A stretch of DNA of 45,200 nucleotides. Source: Mycobacterium sp. MBM (GTDB lineage: Bacteria; Actinomycetota; Actinomycetes; Mycobacteriales; Mycobacteriaceae). The position numbers and the translations under genes were made by a program. The notes below the pieces were generated by a model, which had not been told where the DNA came from, made no database searches, and saw only the letters and a list, made by a program, of their open reading frames with translations. Below, in pieces: positions 33,256 through 42,627 of the stretch; position 1 is the first letter of the stretch; each line of letters opens with the position of its first letter. The stretch covers positions 1 through 45,200 of the forward strand of contig JAKJHY010000037.1 in the NCBI GenBank assembly GCA_021648845.1. Direction: 5' to 3'.

Positions 33256-34323
33256 CTATCCCCAGACCCGGCCGCGCAGGATGATCAGGTCGGGGTTGCC
33301 CACCCCGACCTCGCGCGGGTCTTCGGCGAAGCACAGCAGGTCCGCCGGCGCGCCGTGCTCCAACGCGGGACGTCCGAGCCAGGCCCGGGCATCCCAGCTC
33401 GCTGCGCCCAGCGCCGCCGTCGGGCTCATCCCGATGCCGACCAGCGCGTCGATCTCATCGCCGATCCGGCCGTGGGCGACCATTCCGCCGGCATCGGTGC
33501 CCGCATAGATCGGCACACCGGCGTCGTGTGCGGCGCCGATGCGCTGCCGGCAGGACCCGTACAGATCGCGCATGTGCCTGGCATAGGTGGGGTACTTGCC
33601 GGCCGCGTCGGCGATACCCGGGAAGTTGTCGATGTTGATCAGCGTGGGCACCAGCGCCGTGTTGTGCTGCAGCATCAGCTCGATGACGTCGTCGGTGATA
33701 CCGGTGCCGTGCTCGATGCAGTCGATGCCGGCGTTGATCAGCCCGGGCAGCGCATCCTCGCCGAACACGTGCGCGGTGACCCGCGCTCCGTGGGCATGCG
33801 CGGCCGCGATCGCCTCGACCAGTACGTCGTCGGACCACAGCGGGGCGAGGTCACCGACTCCCCTGTCGATCCAGTCGCCGACGAGCTTGACCCAGCCGTC
33901 GCCCCAGCGCGCCTGTTCGGCGACGTAGGCCGGCAGCTGGGTTTCGTCCTCGATATCGATCGGCAGGCCGGGCAGGTAGCGCTTGGGTCGGGCCAGGTGT
34001 CGGCCGGCGCGGATGATGCGCGGCAGGTCGTCACGGTCGTCCAGACTCCGGGTGTCCACCGGCGAGCCGGCGTCCCGCAACAGCAGCGCGCCGGCCGCAC
34101 GTTCGGTCTCGGCCTGGCCGACGGCCTCGTCGAACGTCGTCGCCCCGTGCGGCCCGAGCCCGACGTGGCAATGCGCATCCACCAGTCCAGGGATGACCCA
34201 GCCGCCGTCGAAGACGGTGTCGGCACCGGCGAGAGGCTCGGCCGAGAGCACCCCATCGTGTGTCCACCACTGCACCTGTTCGCCGTCGGGTAACCCTCGG
34301 CCTCGAATATGCAGCGGATGCAT
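33256..34323 (-). CDS. Metal-dependent amidohydrolase (Rv2915c-like)
   Basis: The 355-residue protein is an amidohydrolase-superfamily TIM barrel. Metal and catalytic residues are visible as HxH in DAHCHVG (near residue 50), Lys in VKLVGD, His in TAHVFG, His in IEHGTG and Asp in YAGTDAGG. This pattern resembles the imidazolonepropionase/prolidase-like group, but the substrate cannot be fixed. By position next to ffh it corresponds to Rv2915c. It starts five bases after ffh and is co-transcribed with it; its stop is three bases from that of the convergent diflavin reductase. Confidence 0.9.
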   Translation of the reverse strand: MHPLHIRGRGLPDGEQVQWWTHDGVLSAEPLAGADTVFDGGWVIPGLVDAHCHVGLGPHGATTFDEAVGQAETERAAGALLLRDAGSPVDTRSLDDRDDLPRIIRAGRHLARPKRYLPGLPIDIEDETQLPAYVAEQARWGDGWVKLVGDWIDRGVGDLAPLWSDDVLVEAIAAAHAHGARVTAHVFGEDALPGLINAGIDCIEHGTGITDDVIELMLQHNTALVPTLINIDNFPGIADAAGKYPTYARHMRDLYGSCRQRIGAAHDAGVPIYAGTDAGGMVAHGRIGDEIDALVGIGMSPTAALGAASWDARAWLGRPALEHGAPADLLCFAEDPREVGVGNPDLIILRGRVWG

Positions 34324-34328
34324 CGACG

Positions 34329-35888
34329 CTATTTCTGACCGGGGAACTTCAGCTTGGACAGATCGAGGTTGGCCAGTCCGGGCGGCAGTTCGTCGAGGCC
34401 CTTGGGCATACCGGTCAGATCCGGGAAGCCGGCGGGCAGACCTGCGCCCAACGGATTCTTCGGCTGGGTGGGTCCCCTGCCCTTTTTCTTGCCGGCCTGC
34501 TTGTTCTTTCCCTTGCCGGATTTGCGCGGAGAACTCTTGCGCGCGAACGGCATTCCCATCTGGCCCGCCATCTGGGACATCATCTTGCGGGCCTCGAAGA
34601 AGCGGTCGACGAGCTGGTTGACCTCACCCACGGTGACACCGGAGCCGTTAGCGATGCGCAGTCGGCGCGAGCCGTTGATGATCTTCGGGTCGGCCCGCTC
34701 GGCGGGCGTCATGCCGCGGATGATGGCCTGGACGCGATCCAGCTGGCTGTCGTCGACCGCGGCCAGCGCATCCTTCATCTGTCCGGCACCGGGCAACATG
34801 CCCAACAGGTTGCCGATCGGACCCATCTTGCGGATGGCGAGCATCTGCTCGAGGAAGTCCTCCAGGGTCAGCTCACCGGAGCCGATCTTGGCGGCGGCGG
34901 CCTCGGCCTGCTCGGCGTCGAAGTGCTGCTCGGCCTGTTCGATGAGTGAGAGCACGTCGCCCATGCCGAGGATGCGGCTGGCCATCCGGTCGGGATGGAA
35001 GACATCGAAGTCTTCGAGCTTCTCACCGGTGGACGCGAAGAGGATCGGCACTCCGGTGATCTCGCGGACCGACAACGCGGCGCCACCGCGGGCGTCACCG
35101 TCGAGCTTGGTCAGCACCACACCCGTGAAACCCACGCCGGACCCGAACGCCTCGGCGGTGCTGACGGCATCCTGACCGATCATCGCGTCGAGCACGAACA
35201 AGGTTTCGTCGGGCTGGACGGCATCACGGATGGCGGCGGCCTGACTCATCAGTTCCTCGTCGATACCGAGGCGACCCGCGGTGTCGACGATGACGACGTC
35301 GTAGTGCTTGGCTTTGGCTTCCGCCAGACCCGCGGCGGCCACCTCGACCGGGTCGCCGGTGGTCATCTGGTCGATGGTGACCCCGTCGGGTGAGACGCCC
35401 GGGTGCGGGGCGAACACGGCGACACCGGCGCGCTCACCGACGATCTGCAGCTGGTGCACCGCGCCGGGTCGCTGCAGGTCACACGCCACCAGCAGCGGGG
35501 TGTGGCCCTGCCCCTTGAGCCACTTCGCCAGCTTGCCCGCCAACGTGGTCTTACCGGAGCCCTGCAGACCGGCCAGCATGATCACCGTCGGTGGATTCCT
35601 GGCGAATGCCAGCTGACGGGTCTGTCCGCCGAGGATGCCGACGAGCTCCTCGTTGACGATCTTGACGACCTGCTGAGCCGGGTTGAGCGCGGCCGACACC
35701 TCGGCGCCCTTCGCGCGGTCCTTGATCCGACCGACGAAGGCGCGCACGACGGGCAGCGACACGTCGGCCTCGAGCAGGGCCAGCCGGATCTCGCGCGCAG
35801 TGGCATCGATATCGGCGTCGGTCAGCCGTCCGCGGGCACGCAGGCCCTGAAGCGCACCGGTCAACCGGTCAGAGAGCGATTCAAACAC
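34329..35888 (-). CDS. ffh: Signal recognition particle GTPase Ffh
   Basis: Ffh binds signal sequences emerging from the ribosome and, with FtsY, delivers them to the Sec translocon. The 519-residue protein has the N domain, the G domain with GLQGSGKTTLAGKLA (G1, about residues 108-122), DTAGRLGID and TKLDGDARGG, and the methionine-rich M domain. The tail is long and basic (KSSPRKSGKGKNKQAGKKKGRG region). The GTG at 35888 follows a TAGGCT -10 element by six bases, suggesting a leaderless mRNA. It is transcribed with the amidohydrolase gene. Confidence 0.98.
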   Translation of the reverse strand: MFESLSDRLTGALQGLRARGRLTDADIDATAREIRLALLEADVSLPVVRAFVGRIKDRAKGAEVSAALNPAQQVVKIVNEELVGILGGQTRQLAFARNPPTVIMLAGLQGSGKTTLAGKLAKWLKGQGHTPLLVACDLQRPGAVHQLQIVGERAGVAVFAPHPGVSPDGVTIDQMTTGDPVEVAAAGLAEAKAKHYDVVIVDTAGRLGIDEELMSQAAAIRDAVQPDETLFVLDAMIGQDAVSTAEAFGSGVGFTGVVLTKLDGDARGGAALSVREITGVPILFASTGEKLEDFDVFHPDRMASRILGMGDVLSLIEQAEQHFDAEQAEAAAAKIGSGELTLEDFLEQMLAIRKMGPIGNLLGMLPGAGQMKDALAAVDDSQLDRVQAIIRGMTPAERADPKIINGSRRLRIANGSGVTVGEVNQLVDRFFEARKMMSQMAGQMGMPFARKSSPRKSGKGKNKQAGKKKGRGPTQPKNPLGAGLPAGFPDLTGMPKGLDELPPGLANLDLSKLKFPGQK

Positions 35889-35894
35889 CTGATA

Positions 35895-35900
35895 AGCCTA
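35895..35900 (-). promoter_or_regulatory. Candidate -10 element, leaderless ffh
   Basis: TAGGCT on the minus strand ends six bases before the GTG of ffh at 35888. No ribosome-binding site is present. Confidence 0.35.
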
Positions 35901-35938
35901 ACGGTCGAAGTTCTGGCCGGTGGCGGCCCGCTGGCGCT

Positions 35939-35964
35939 AATCTGTCAACGCACGATGACAGATT
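35939..35964. promoter_or_regulatory. Perfect 9-bp inverted repeat, candidate operator
   Basis: AATCTGTCA (35939-35947) pairs perfectly with TGACAGATT (35956-35964) across an eight-base spacer. It lies 15 bases before the ATG of the molybdopterin oxidoreductase and within the divergent space with ffh. The symmetry and size fit a dimeric repressor site; no regulator gene is next to it. Confidence 0.55.
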
Positions 35965-35979
35965 TGGCCGGAGGCCCTC

Positions 35980-38169
35980 ATGACAGCGATCGACGTGCCC
36001 ATGCCCGAGGTGCGCAGCAACCTCGACGAGCAGCCGAGCGTGACACACATCAGCCAGTGCACGCTGTGCGAGGCGCACTGCGGCATCCACGTCACCGTCA
36101 CCGACGACCGGGTCACCCGCATCGTAGGCAACCCTGACGATGTGTTCTCCAAGGGCTACATCTGCCCGAAGGCGACGGCCATGGGCGGCCTGCACCACGA
36201 CCCGGACCGACTGCGGACCCCGATGCGCCGCGTCGGGGACTCCTTCGCACCGGTCAGCTGGGCCGAGGCATTCACCGAGATCGGCGCCCGACTCCGGCGT
36301 GTCCGCCGCACCCACGGCGTCCGAGCCCTGGGCATGTACCTGGGCAACCCGGCGGCCCACAGCTCCGGCGCGGCCTACGCCCTCGCGCTGCGCCTCGCCC
36401 TGCTCACCCCGAACTTCTATTCGGCCTCCTCCATCGACCAGATGCCGCACGAGTACGCGGCGTGGCGGGTGTTCGGGTCGAACGTGCTGGTGCCGATCAC
36501 CGATATCGACCGCACCCAACGGCTGGTGATCCTCGGGGCCAACCCGGCGGTGTCCAACGGGTCGCTGTCGATCATGCCCGGCGCCAAACGGCGCATCAAG
36601 GCGGTCCGGGACCGTGGCGGGAAAGTGGTCGTCATCGACCCGCGCCGCACCGAGACCACCCGGTTGGCGGATCAGCACGTCGCGGTGCGCCCGGGCGGCG
36701 ACATCTATCTGCTGATGGGCATGCTGCACGTGTTGCTCACCGAAAACCTCTGCGATACAGCGTCACTGGACAAGATTGCGACCGGCCGGTCGCAACTGGC
36801 CGAATTGGTCGCGCATGCCACCCCGGAGGCCATGGCCGCCCGCGCCGGCGTCGACGCCGAGGAGATCCGGACTCTCGCCCGCGAGCACGCGGCCGCCGAA
36901 TCCGCGGCGATCTACGCGCGCATCGGCATCTGCCAGCAGCACACCGGCACCTTGGTGAGCTGGCTTGTCATGGTGATCAACACCGTCACCGGCAACCTCG
37001 ACCGCCCCGGCGGCACCATGTTCTCCACCCCGATCGTCGACGTGCCACGACTGGCCAGATACATCCCGGTCGGGCACGGCCTGTGGACGGACCGGTCCGG
37101 CCGGTACAAGGCGTTCCGCTCCGAACTGCCCGCCGTGGCGATGGCCGACGAGATGCTCACCGAAGGCCCCGGAAAGATCCGGGCGATGATCACCTACGCC
37201 GGCAACCCGGTGTCCTCCATCCCACAGAAGGGCCGCCTGGCGCAGGCGCTGTCGCAGCTGGACCTCTATGTGGCCGTGGACATGTACATCACCGAGACGA
37301 CCCGCCACGCCGACTTCATCCTGCCGCCGGTGTCACCGCTGGAACGCGCGGACGTCGGCCTGCTGACCACCATCTTCAGCGTGCGCAACAACATTCGCTA
37401 TCAGCACCGCACCTTCGAGCCGGCGATCGGCACCCTGGAGGACTGGGAGATCCTGAGCCGGCTGACCTTCGAGCTGTTGCCTGCCCCGCTGCGGCAGATC
37501 GCGGCGCCGCTGCGCGACCGTTTCATCTCCTTCGCCAACCCGCTGCGGGTCGCCGCCGCCGCACTGGCCACCGGCCCGTACGGGCGGTTGCGCCGCGGCC
37601 GCAAGGGCGTCACCATGAAGGCGCTGCGCGACAGCGCAGGCGGTATCGATCTCGGCCCGCTGCAGCCTCGGCTGCACACCGTGTTGGCCACCAGGGATCG
37701 TCGGGTGCACCTGGCGCCGGAGGAGTTCGTCGCCGACGCCGCCGCCCGGCTTGCGGCCGCCGAGGCCGAGCCCGCCGACGGCCGATTGCAGCTGATCGGC
37801 AGCCGGAACCTGCGCAGCAACAATTCCTGGCTGCACAATGTGCCGTCCATGACCGGTGGCACCAACAGGTGCACGGTGCTCATGCATCCCGCGGATGCCG
37901 ATGCGCGGGGGCTGACCCAGGGCGAGACCGTGCGGGTCAGCTCGGCGATCGGACATATCGACATCCCACTGGATATCAGTGACGAGATGCGCCCGGGCAC
38001 CGTCGCCGTACCGCACGGTTGGGGACACCGCGACACCGGGTGGCAGCACGCGAATACGTTGGCCGGCGCCAACGTCAACGATCTCCACGACCCCGATCAG
38101 GTGGACACCTTCACCGGAACGGCCGCGGTGAACAACACCTGGGTCACCTGTCAGCGCGCCCCGCGCTAA
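35980..38169 (+). CDS. Molybdopterin oxidoreductase with [4Fe-4S] cluster (formate dehydrogenase/nitrate reductase-like)
   Basis: The 729-residue protein belongs to the DMSO-reductase superfamily, using bis-molybdopterin guanine dinucleotide. A [4Fe-4S] cluster is bound by Cys27, Cys30, Cys34 and Cys62 (CTLCEAHC and YICPKA). Pterin-binding segments include VILGANPAVSNGS, VVVIDPRRTETT and ITYAGNPVSSIPQ, and the C-terminal beta-barrel ends around PHGWGH. Where formate dehydrogenases have Cys or Sec as metal ligand, this protein reads SIDQMPHEYAAW and has none, so it may not be a formate dehydrogenase. There is no Tat signal, so it is cytoplasmic. The ATG at 35980 follows GGAGG. It lies where M. 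tuberculosis has Rv2917, and no partner subunit is adjacent. Confidence 0.88.
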   Translation: MTAIDVPMPEVRSNLDEQPSVTHISQCTLCEAHCGIHVTVTDDRVTRIVGNPDDVFSKGYICPKATAMGGLHHDPDRLRTPMRRVGDSFAPVSWAEAFTEIGARLRRVRRTHGVRALGMYLGNPAAHSSGAAYALALRLALLTPNFYSASSIDQMPHEYAAWRVFGSNVLVPITDIDRTQRLVILGANPAVSNGSLSIMPGAKRRIKAVRDRGGKVVVIDPRRTETTRLADQHVAVRPGGDIYLLMGMLHVLLTENLCDTASLDKIATGRSQLAELVAHATPEAMAARAGVDAEEIRTLAREHAAAESAAIYARIGICQQHTGTLVSWLVMVINTVTGNLDRPGGTMFSTPIVDVPRLARYIPVGHGLWTDRSGRYKAFRSELPAVAMADEMLTEGPGKIRAMITYAGNPVSSIPQKGRLAQALSQLDLYVAVDMYITETTRHADFILPPVSPLERADVGLLTTIFSVRNNIRYQHRTFEPAIGTLEDWEILSRLTFELLPAPLRQIAAPLRDRFISFANPLRVAAAALATGPYGRLRRGRKGVTMKALRDSAGGIDLGPLQPRLHTVLATRDRRVHLAPEEFVADAAARLAAAEAEPADGRLQLIGSRNLRSNNSWLHNVPSMTGGTNRCTVLMHPADADARGLTQGETVRVSSAIGHIDIPLDISDEMRPGTVAVPHGWGHRDTGWQHANTLAGANVNDLHDPDQVDTFTGTAAVNNTWVTCQRAPR

Positions 38170-40661
38170 CTGGCCTCGGATACCTTGCGCGGCGGCGCGG
38201 GCAGCATGGCGTACAGGTCGCGCTCCAGGTCGGCGCGCGCCTCGGCGATCTTGGCGGCCGCATCCTCGCCGCCGGCCAGTGCCGGCACCGTGATGCTGAA
38301 GACGTCGATGACCACCGAACCGAGGGTGGTCACCTTGGCCCAGTTGATGTCCAGGCCGTCGCGTTCGATGACTGCGGTGAGCCGGGACAACAGGCCGGGC
38401 CGGTCGGACGCGCGCACCTGGATGAAGAACTCGCCGGGCGCACCCCCGACGGTCCACAGGATGCGCGGCGGAGCGATCGTGTGATTGACCGGTACCGAGG
38501 CCGGCGTCTCCCCCGCCCGGTGCGGTGTGGCCGCGCTTTCCACGTCGCGGCGCTCAAGCGTGTCGATCACATCGAGCTGGCCGTCCAAGGCCAGGATGAA
38601 CTGCTGGCGCAGCAGCTCGGCGGCCGGCGGGGTGCCGAAATGTGGTGATACGACAAAGGTGTTGATGGCCGCCCCGTCGTGACTGTTCACCGACGCCGAG
38701 TGCACCCGCAGCGCATTGAGCGCCAGCACACCCGCGGCCTTGGACAGCAGACCGCGACGGTCCGGCGCGATCATCGTGACATTGTGGATGTGCGGGCCCT
38801 CGCCGGCCGTCATCTCGACGTGCACGGCGCCGTCGGCCGCCAACGCGACATAGCGCGTATCGATGGGGTCCGGGGTGGGCAGCGGCTCACCGGCCATCAC
38901 CAGCCGGCAGCGCCGCACCAAGTCGCCGATGAGTGAGGATTTCCAGTCCCCCCAGACACCGGGCCCGGTCGCCAACGAGTCCGCCTCGGCCAGTACATGC
39001 AGCAGTTCCAGCAGCTGATAGTCCCCGCCGAGCGCGTCCACCACACCGGCGATCGTCTTGGGGTCCTGCAGATCCCGGCGGGTGGCGGTATCTGGCAGCA
39101 GCAGGTGATAACGCACGATCTTGGACAGCACCTCGACATCGGAGGGCCACAGGCCCAGCCGGGTGCCGATCTGGGTGGCCAGTTCGGCGCCGATCACGCT
39201 GTGATCACCGCCGCGACCCTTACCGATGTCGTGCACCAGCGCGCCCAGGACCAGCAGATCCGGCCGTGATACCCGGGTGGTGAATGCGCTTGCCCGCGAT
39301 ACGGTTTCGATCAGATGACGGTCGACGGTCCAGATGTGCACGACATCGCGCGGCGGCAGGTCGCGCACCGCACCCCACTCGGGGAACAGACGGCCCCACA
39401 GTCCGGTGCGGTCCAGCGCTTCGACGGTATTCACCGCGGCAGGCCCTGCCGACAGCAGGACCAGCAGATCCTTGAGCGCCTGCCGGGGCCACGGAGTCCG
39501 CAGTTCGGGCGCGGCACCGGCCAGCCGGCTCAGTGTCGAAGCCGCAATCGGCAGTGCGGTGGTCGCCGAGGCGGCGGCGACCCGCAGGATCAGGCCGGGG
39601 TCGCGTTCGGGTTTGGCGTCACGGGCCAGGATGACCTCCCCGCCGAACTCGACGACACCCTCGTCCAGCGGTCTCCGGGTCGGGCGGCGCAGCGCGGCGA
39701 AGCCTCTACGCGGCAAGGCATTTCCGGCGGTGCGGATACCGGAATCGACGTAGTAGCTGATGGTACGGGCGGCATCGGAGATGGTGCGGGCCAGGTCGAA
39801 GCGGTCCCCGATGCGCAGGGCGGCGCCGATCTCATCGGCGTACTGGGCCAGCACCTGCTCGCGCCCCCGCCCCGACACTCGGTGCAGTTCGGTGCGGACG
39901 TTGAGCAGCGCCAGATGCGCCTCGCCGAGCGTTCCGGTGGGCGAGGCCAGCAGCCGGCTGGGATAGACGTCGGCGAGCTGAGCGATGGCCAGCCCGTTGA
40001 GCAGTTGCACGTCACGCAGGCCGCCACGACCGTTCTTCAGGTCGGGTTCGGCGCGGTGCGCGATCTGCCCGCTGCGCTCCCAGCGCGCGCGGGTGTGCTC
40101 GACGAGTTCCTCATAGCGCGATGCGATTCCGATGCGCCACTGGCGGCGTGCGCCGCCGGTGAGCAATGCGGACAGTTCGGCATCGCCGGCGATGTGGCGG
40201 GCGTCGAGCATGGCCATTCCCGCCGAGATGTCCTCACCGGCCACCTTGAGCGCCTCGGGGACGGTCCGCACGCTGTGGTCGATGTGGATGTTGGCGTCCC
40301 ACAGCGGGTACCAGAGCAATTCGGCGACTTGGCTGACGATCTCGACGGGCATGTTGTCGTGCAGCAGCATGAGATCCAGATCGGAATACGGCAACAGTTC
40401 GCCGCGCCCGAGGCCGCCGGTGGCGACGATGGCGAACCCGCTGGTGGCGGTGATGCCGATCTCGGCGGCCTTGGTGGACAGCCAGAATTCGTTGAGGTCC
40501 AGCAGAGCGGCCCGCAGTGCGGCGGAATCCAGTTGCTTGCCGCCGACGTCGAGCAGTTGTCGCGACGCCTTGGCCAGATCGGTGGCCGGACGCGACGATC
40601 CCGCCGCCGGAGCTACCCATCGGGCAGCTCCAGCGGCGGGATCTGGTGTCTGATCAGTCAT
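38166..40661 (-). CDS. glnD: PII uridylyltransferase/uridylyl-removing enzyme
   Basis: GlnD senses glutamine and modifies the PII protein; in actinobacteria it can adenylylate PII. The 831-residue protein has a nucleotidyltransferase domain with GGLGRGELLPYSDLDLM near residue 81, an HD phosphohydrolase domain with LVHDIGKGRGGDHS near residue 470, and two C-terminal ACT domains (for example DRRGLLSKAAGVLA and DRPGLLSRLTAV) that bind glutamine. The ATG at 40661 follows a GGGAGG site. It is last in amt-glnB-glnD, 67 bases after glnB, and its stop overlaps that of the oxidoreductase by four bases. Confidence 0.97.
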   Translation of the reverse strand: MTDQTPDPAAGAARWVAPAAGSSRPATDLAKASRQLLDVGGKQLDSAALRAALLDLNEFWLSTKAAEIGITATSGFAIVATGGLGRGELLPYSDLDLMLLHDNMPVEIVSQVAELLWYPLWDANIHIDHSVRTVPEALKVAGEDISAGMAMLDARHIAGDAELSALLTGGARRQWRIGIASRYEELVEHTRARWERSGQIAHRAEPDLKNGRGGLRDVQLLNGLAIAQLADVYPSRLLASPTGTLGEAHLALLNVRTELHRVSGRGREQVLAQYADEIGAALRIGDRFDLARTISDAARTISYYVDSGIRTAGNALPRRGFAALRRPTRRPLDEGVVEFGGEVILARDAKPERDPGLILRVAAASATTALPIAASTLSRLAGAAPELRTPWPRQALKDLLVLLSAGPAAVNTVEALDRTGLWGRLFPEWGAVRDLPPRDVVHIWTVDRHLIETVSRASAFTTRVSRPDLLVLGALVHDIGKGRGGDHSVIGAELATQIGTRLGLWPSDVEVLSKIVRYHLLLPDTATRRDLQDPKTIAGVVDALGGDYQLLELLHVLAEADSLATGPGVWGDWKSSLIGDLVRRCRLVMAGEPLPTPDPIDTRYVALAADGAVHVEMTAGEGPHIHNVTMIAPDRRGLLSKAAGVLALNALRVHSASVNSHDGAAINTFVVSPHFGTPPAAELLRQQFILALDGQLDVIDTLERRDVESAATPHRAGETPASVPVNHTIAPPRILWTVGGAPGEFFIQVRASDRPGLLSRLTAVIERDGLDINWAKVTTLGSVVIDVFSITVPALAGGEDAAAKIAEARADLERDLYAMLPAPPRKVSEAS

Positions 40662-40728
40662 TTCGGTCCTCCCCCGGCCCTACATTCGAACGGTCACATA
40701 TTTGGCCGGGAAACGACCCACCAGCTGA

Positions 40729-41067
40729 TTAGAGCGCGTCGACGCCCCGCTCACCGGTACGCACGCGCACCACGGTGTCCACGGGGCTGACCCACACCTT
40801 GCCGTCACCGATCTTTCCGGTGCGGGCCGCCTGCACGATGACGTCCACCACCTTGTCCACGGCGGAGTCGTCGACGACGACCTCCACGCGCACCTTCGGC
40901 ACGAAGTCCACCGAATACTCGGCGCCGCGGTACACCTCGGTGTGGCCCTTCTGGCGTCCGTACCCCTGCACCTCGCTGACGGTCATTCCGAGAATGCCGG
41001 TCTGCTCCAGGCCTGTCTTGACGTCTTCGAGCGTGAACGGTTTGACGATCGCAGTGATCAGTTTCAT
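40729..41067 (-). CDS. glnB: Nitrogen regulatory protein PII
   Basis: The 112-residue trimeric signal protein binds ATP/ADP and 2-oxoglutarate. It begins MKLITAIVKPFTLEDVK and has the T-loop with the modifiable tyrosine in YRGAEY and the B-loop GDGKVWV. As in other actinobacteria it could also be written glnK, because it is linked to amt and should block the transporter when nitrogen is plentiful. It lies 40 bases after amt and 67 before glnD. Confidence 0.98.
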   Translation of the reverse strand: MKLITAIVKPFTLEDVKTGLEQTGILGMTVSEVQGYGRQKGHTEVYRGAEYSVDFVPKVRVEVVVDDSAVDKVVDVIVQAARTGKIGDGKVWVSPVDTVVRVRTGERGVDAL

Positions 41068-41107
41068 TTAGTCGATTCCTTCCAGAACTGGAGTCAATTG
41101 TTCCCGA

Positions 41108-42478
41108 TCATGCGAGTTCATAAGCGGTTTCTGCGTGCTCGGTCTCGTCGATACCAGTGTCTTCGTCTTCCTTGCTGACTCGCCAGCCTAGTGGCTTGAC
41201 CACGAAGGCGATGATCGCCGTGAGCACAGCGGTGAACAGCAGGGCCACCCCGGCAATCACGACCTGCACGACCAACTGCTTGTAGTCGCCGCCGACGAAC
41301 AGGCCGGCCTCAGTGGCGAAGAAGCCCAGCGAGACGGTGCCCCACAGACCGGCGACCAAGTGCACGCCGACGACGTCGAGCGAATCGTCGTAGCCGAATT
41401 TGTACTTCAGGCCGATCGCCAGGGCCGACAGCACACCGGCGATGGCACCGACGACGAGCGACCAGATCGGGGTCAGATTGCCACAGGCCGGGGTGATGGC
41501 GACCAGACCGGCGACGACACCGGAGGCGGCGCCCACGCTGGTGGCGTGACCGTCACGCAGCCGCTCCACCAGCAACCAGCCGAGCATCGCAGCGGCGGTG
41601 GCGGCAGTGGTGTTGACCCAGACCAGACCGGCGAGCATATCGGCGCCGCCCTCGGAGCCGACGTTGAAGCCGAACCAGCCGAACCACAGGATCGCGGCGC
41701 CGAGCATCACGAACGGGATGTTGTGCGGACGGAATGCGGTCTTGCCGAAGCCGGCCCGCTTGCCCAACAGCACCGCCAGAACCAGTGCGGCCATACCGGC
41801 GTTGATGTGAACGACTGTGCCACCGGCGAAGTCGATGGGCGCGACATTGGCGGCGCCTTCCTCGTCGACACCGAACATCTTGGCCGCCAGACCCTGGTCG
41901 CTGCCCGAGAGCAGACCGCCACCCCAGACCATGTGCGACAGCGGGAAGTACACGACGGTCGCCCAGATCGCGCCGAAGACCAGCCAGGTGCCGAACTTCA
42001 TCCGCTCGGCCACCGCGCCGCTGATCAGGGCGACGGTGATGACCGCGAAGGTCAGCTGGAAGGCGACCCACACAATGGCCGGCACGGTGCCGAAGCCGCC
42101 CGAGACGAAGGTTTCCACGCCGTCGATCTCGCGGACCTCGGCGAGCTGGTTGACGCCGAACAGCGAGAACGGACTGTCGAAGAACAGGCCGGGCTGATCA
42201 CCGGTGTGCGCGGAGGAGAACGACATCGAGTAGCCCCAGAGGACGTAGATGACGCTGACCACGCCCAGCGAGCCGAACGACATCATCATCATGTTCAGGA
42301 CCGACTTCTGCCGAGACAGACCGCCGTAGAAGAACGCGAGACCGGGCGTCATGAACAACACCAGGGCCGCCGAGGCGAGGACCCAGGCAGTGTTGCCGGT
42401 GTCCAATCCATCCGGGCCAAACGGCAGGAAACTGTCGTCCGGCAATGCCGTGACGACGTCGCTTAAGGCAAAGACCAC
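41108..42478 (-). CDS. amt: Ammonium transporter
   Basis: This is a trimeric channel-like transporter that conducts ammonium across the cytoplasmic membrane. The 456-residue protein has about eleven transmembrane helices, with FMTPGLAFFYGGL near the N-terminus. Of the twin histidines of the pore, one is in DFAGGTVVHINAG and the other in VGVHLVAGLWGT. A charged C-terminal tail (EDEDTGIDETEHAE) can interact with PII. The GTG at 42478 follows a strong GAGGAGG site nine bases upstream. It heads amt-glnB-glnD, and GlnR-like sites lie about 90-135 bases before the start. Confidence 0.97.
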   Translation of the reverse strand: MVFALSDVVTALPDDSFLPFGPDGLDTGNTAWVLASAALVLFMTPGLAFFYGGLSRQKSVLNMMMMSFGSLGVVSVIYVLWGYSMSFSSAHTGDQPGLFFDSPFSLFGVNQLAEVREIDGVETFVSGGFGTVPAIVWVAFQLTFAVITVALISGAVAERMKFGTWLVFGAIWATVVYFPLSHMVWGGGLLSGSDQGLAAKMFGVDEEGAANVAPIDFAGGTVVHINAGMAALVLAVLLGKRAGFGKTAFRPHNIPFVMLGAAILWFGWFGFNVGSEGGADMLAGLVWVNTTAATAAAMLGWLLVERLRDGHATSVGAASGVVAGLVAITPACGNLTPIWSLVVGAIAGVLSALAIGLKYKFGYDDSLDVVGVHLVAGLWGTVSLGFFATEAGLFVGGDYKQLVVQVVIAGVALLFTAVLTAIIAFVVKPLGWRVSKEDEDTGIDETEHAETAYELA

Positions 42479-42564
42479 TTTGTGTGAACCTCCTCGGGAT
42501 TTCGCCGACGAATCGGCCTCCCGAAGAGACTCTTTTGCCCGCGTTTCATCTGTGGTTCTCTGAT

Positions 42565-42612
42565 GTTTCGCGGGGGTGAACGGATTGGCCCGGTCTGTTA
42601 CACCTGTGTTTC
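42565..42612 (-). promoter_or_regulatory. GlnR-like binding sites upstream of amt
   Basis: On the minus strand, GAAAC-N6-GTAAC (42612 to 42597) is followed by TTCAC-N6-GAAAC (42580 to 42565). These are the half-site forms of the actinobacterial GlnR site (GTnAC and GAAAC spaced by six). The two GTnAC-like halves begin 21 bases apart, close to the usual 22. GlnR would activate the operon under nitrogen limitation. Confidence 0.55.
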
Positions 42613-42627
42613 GGCGCTGCGAAGGCG

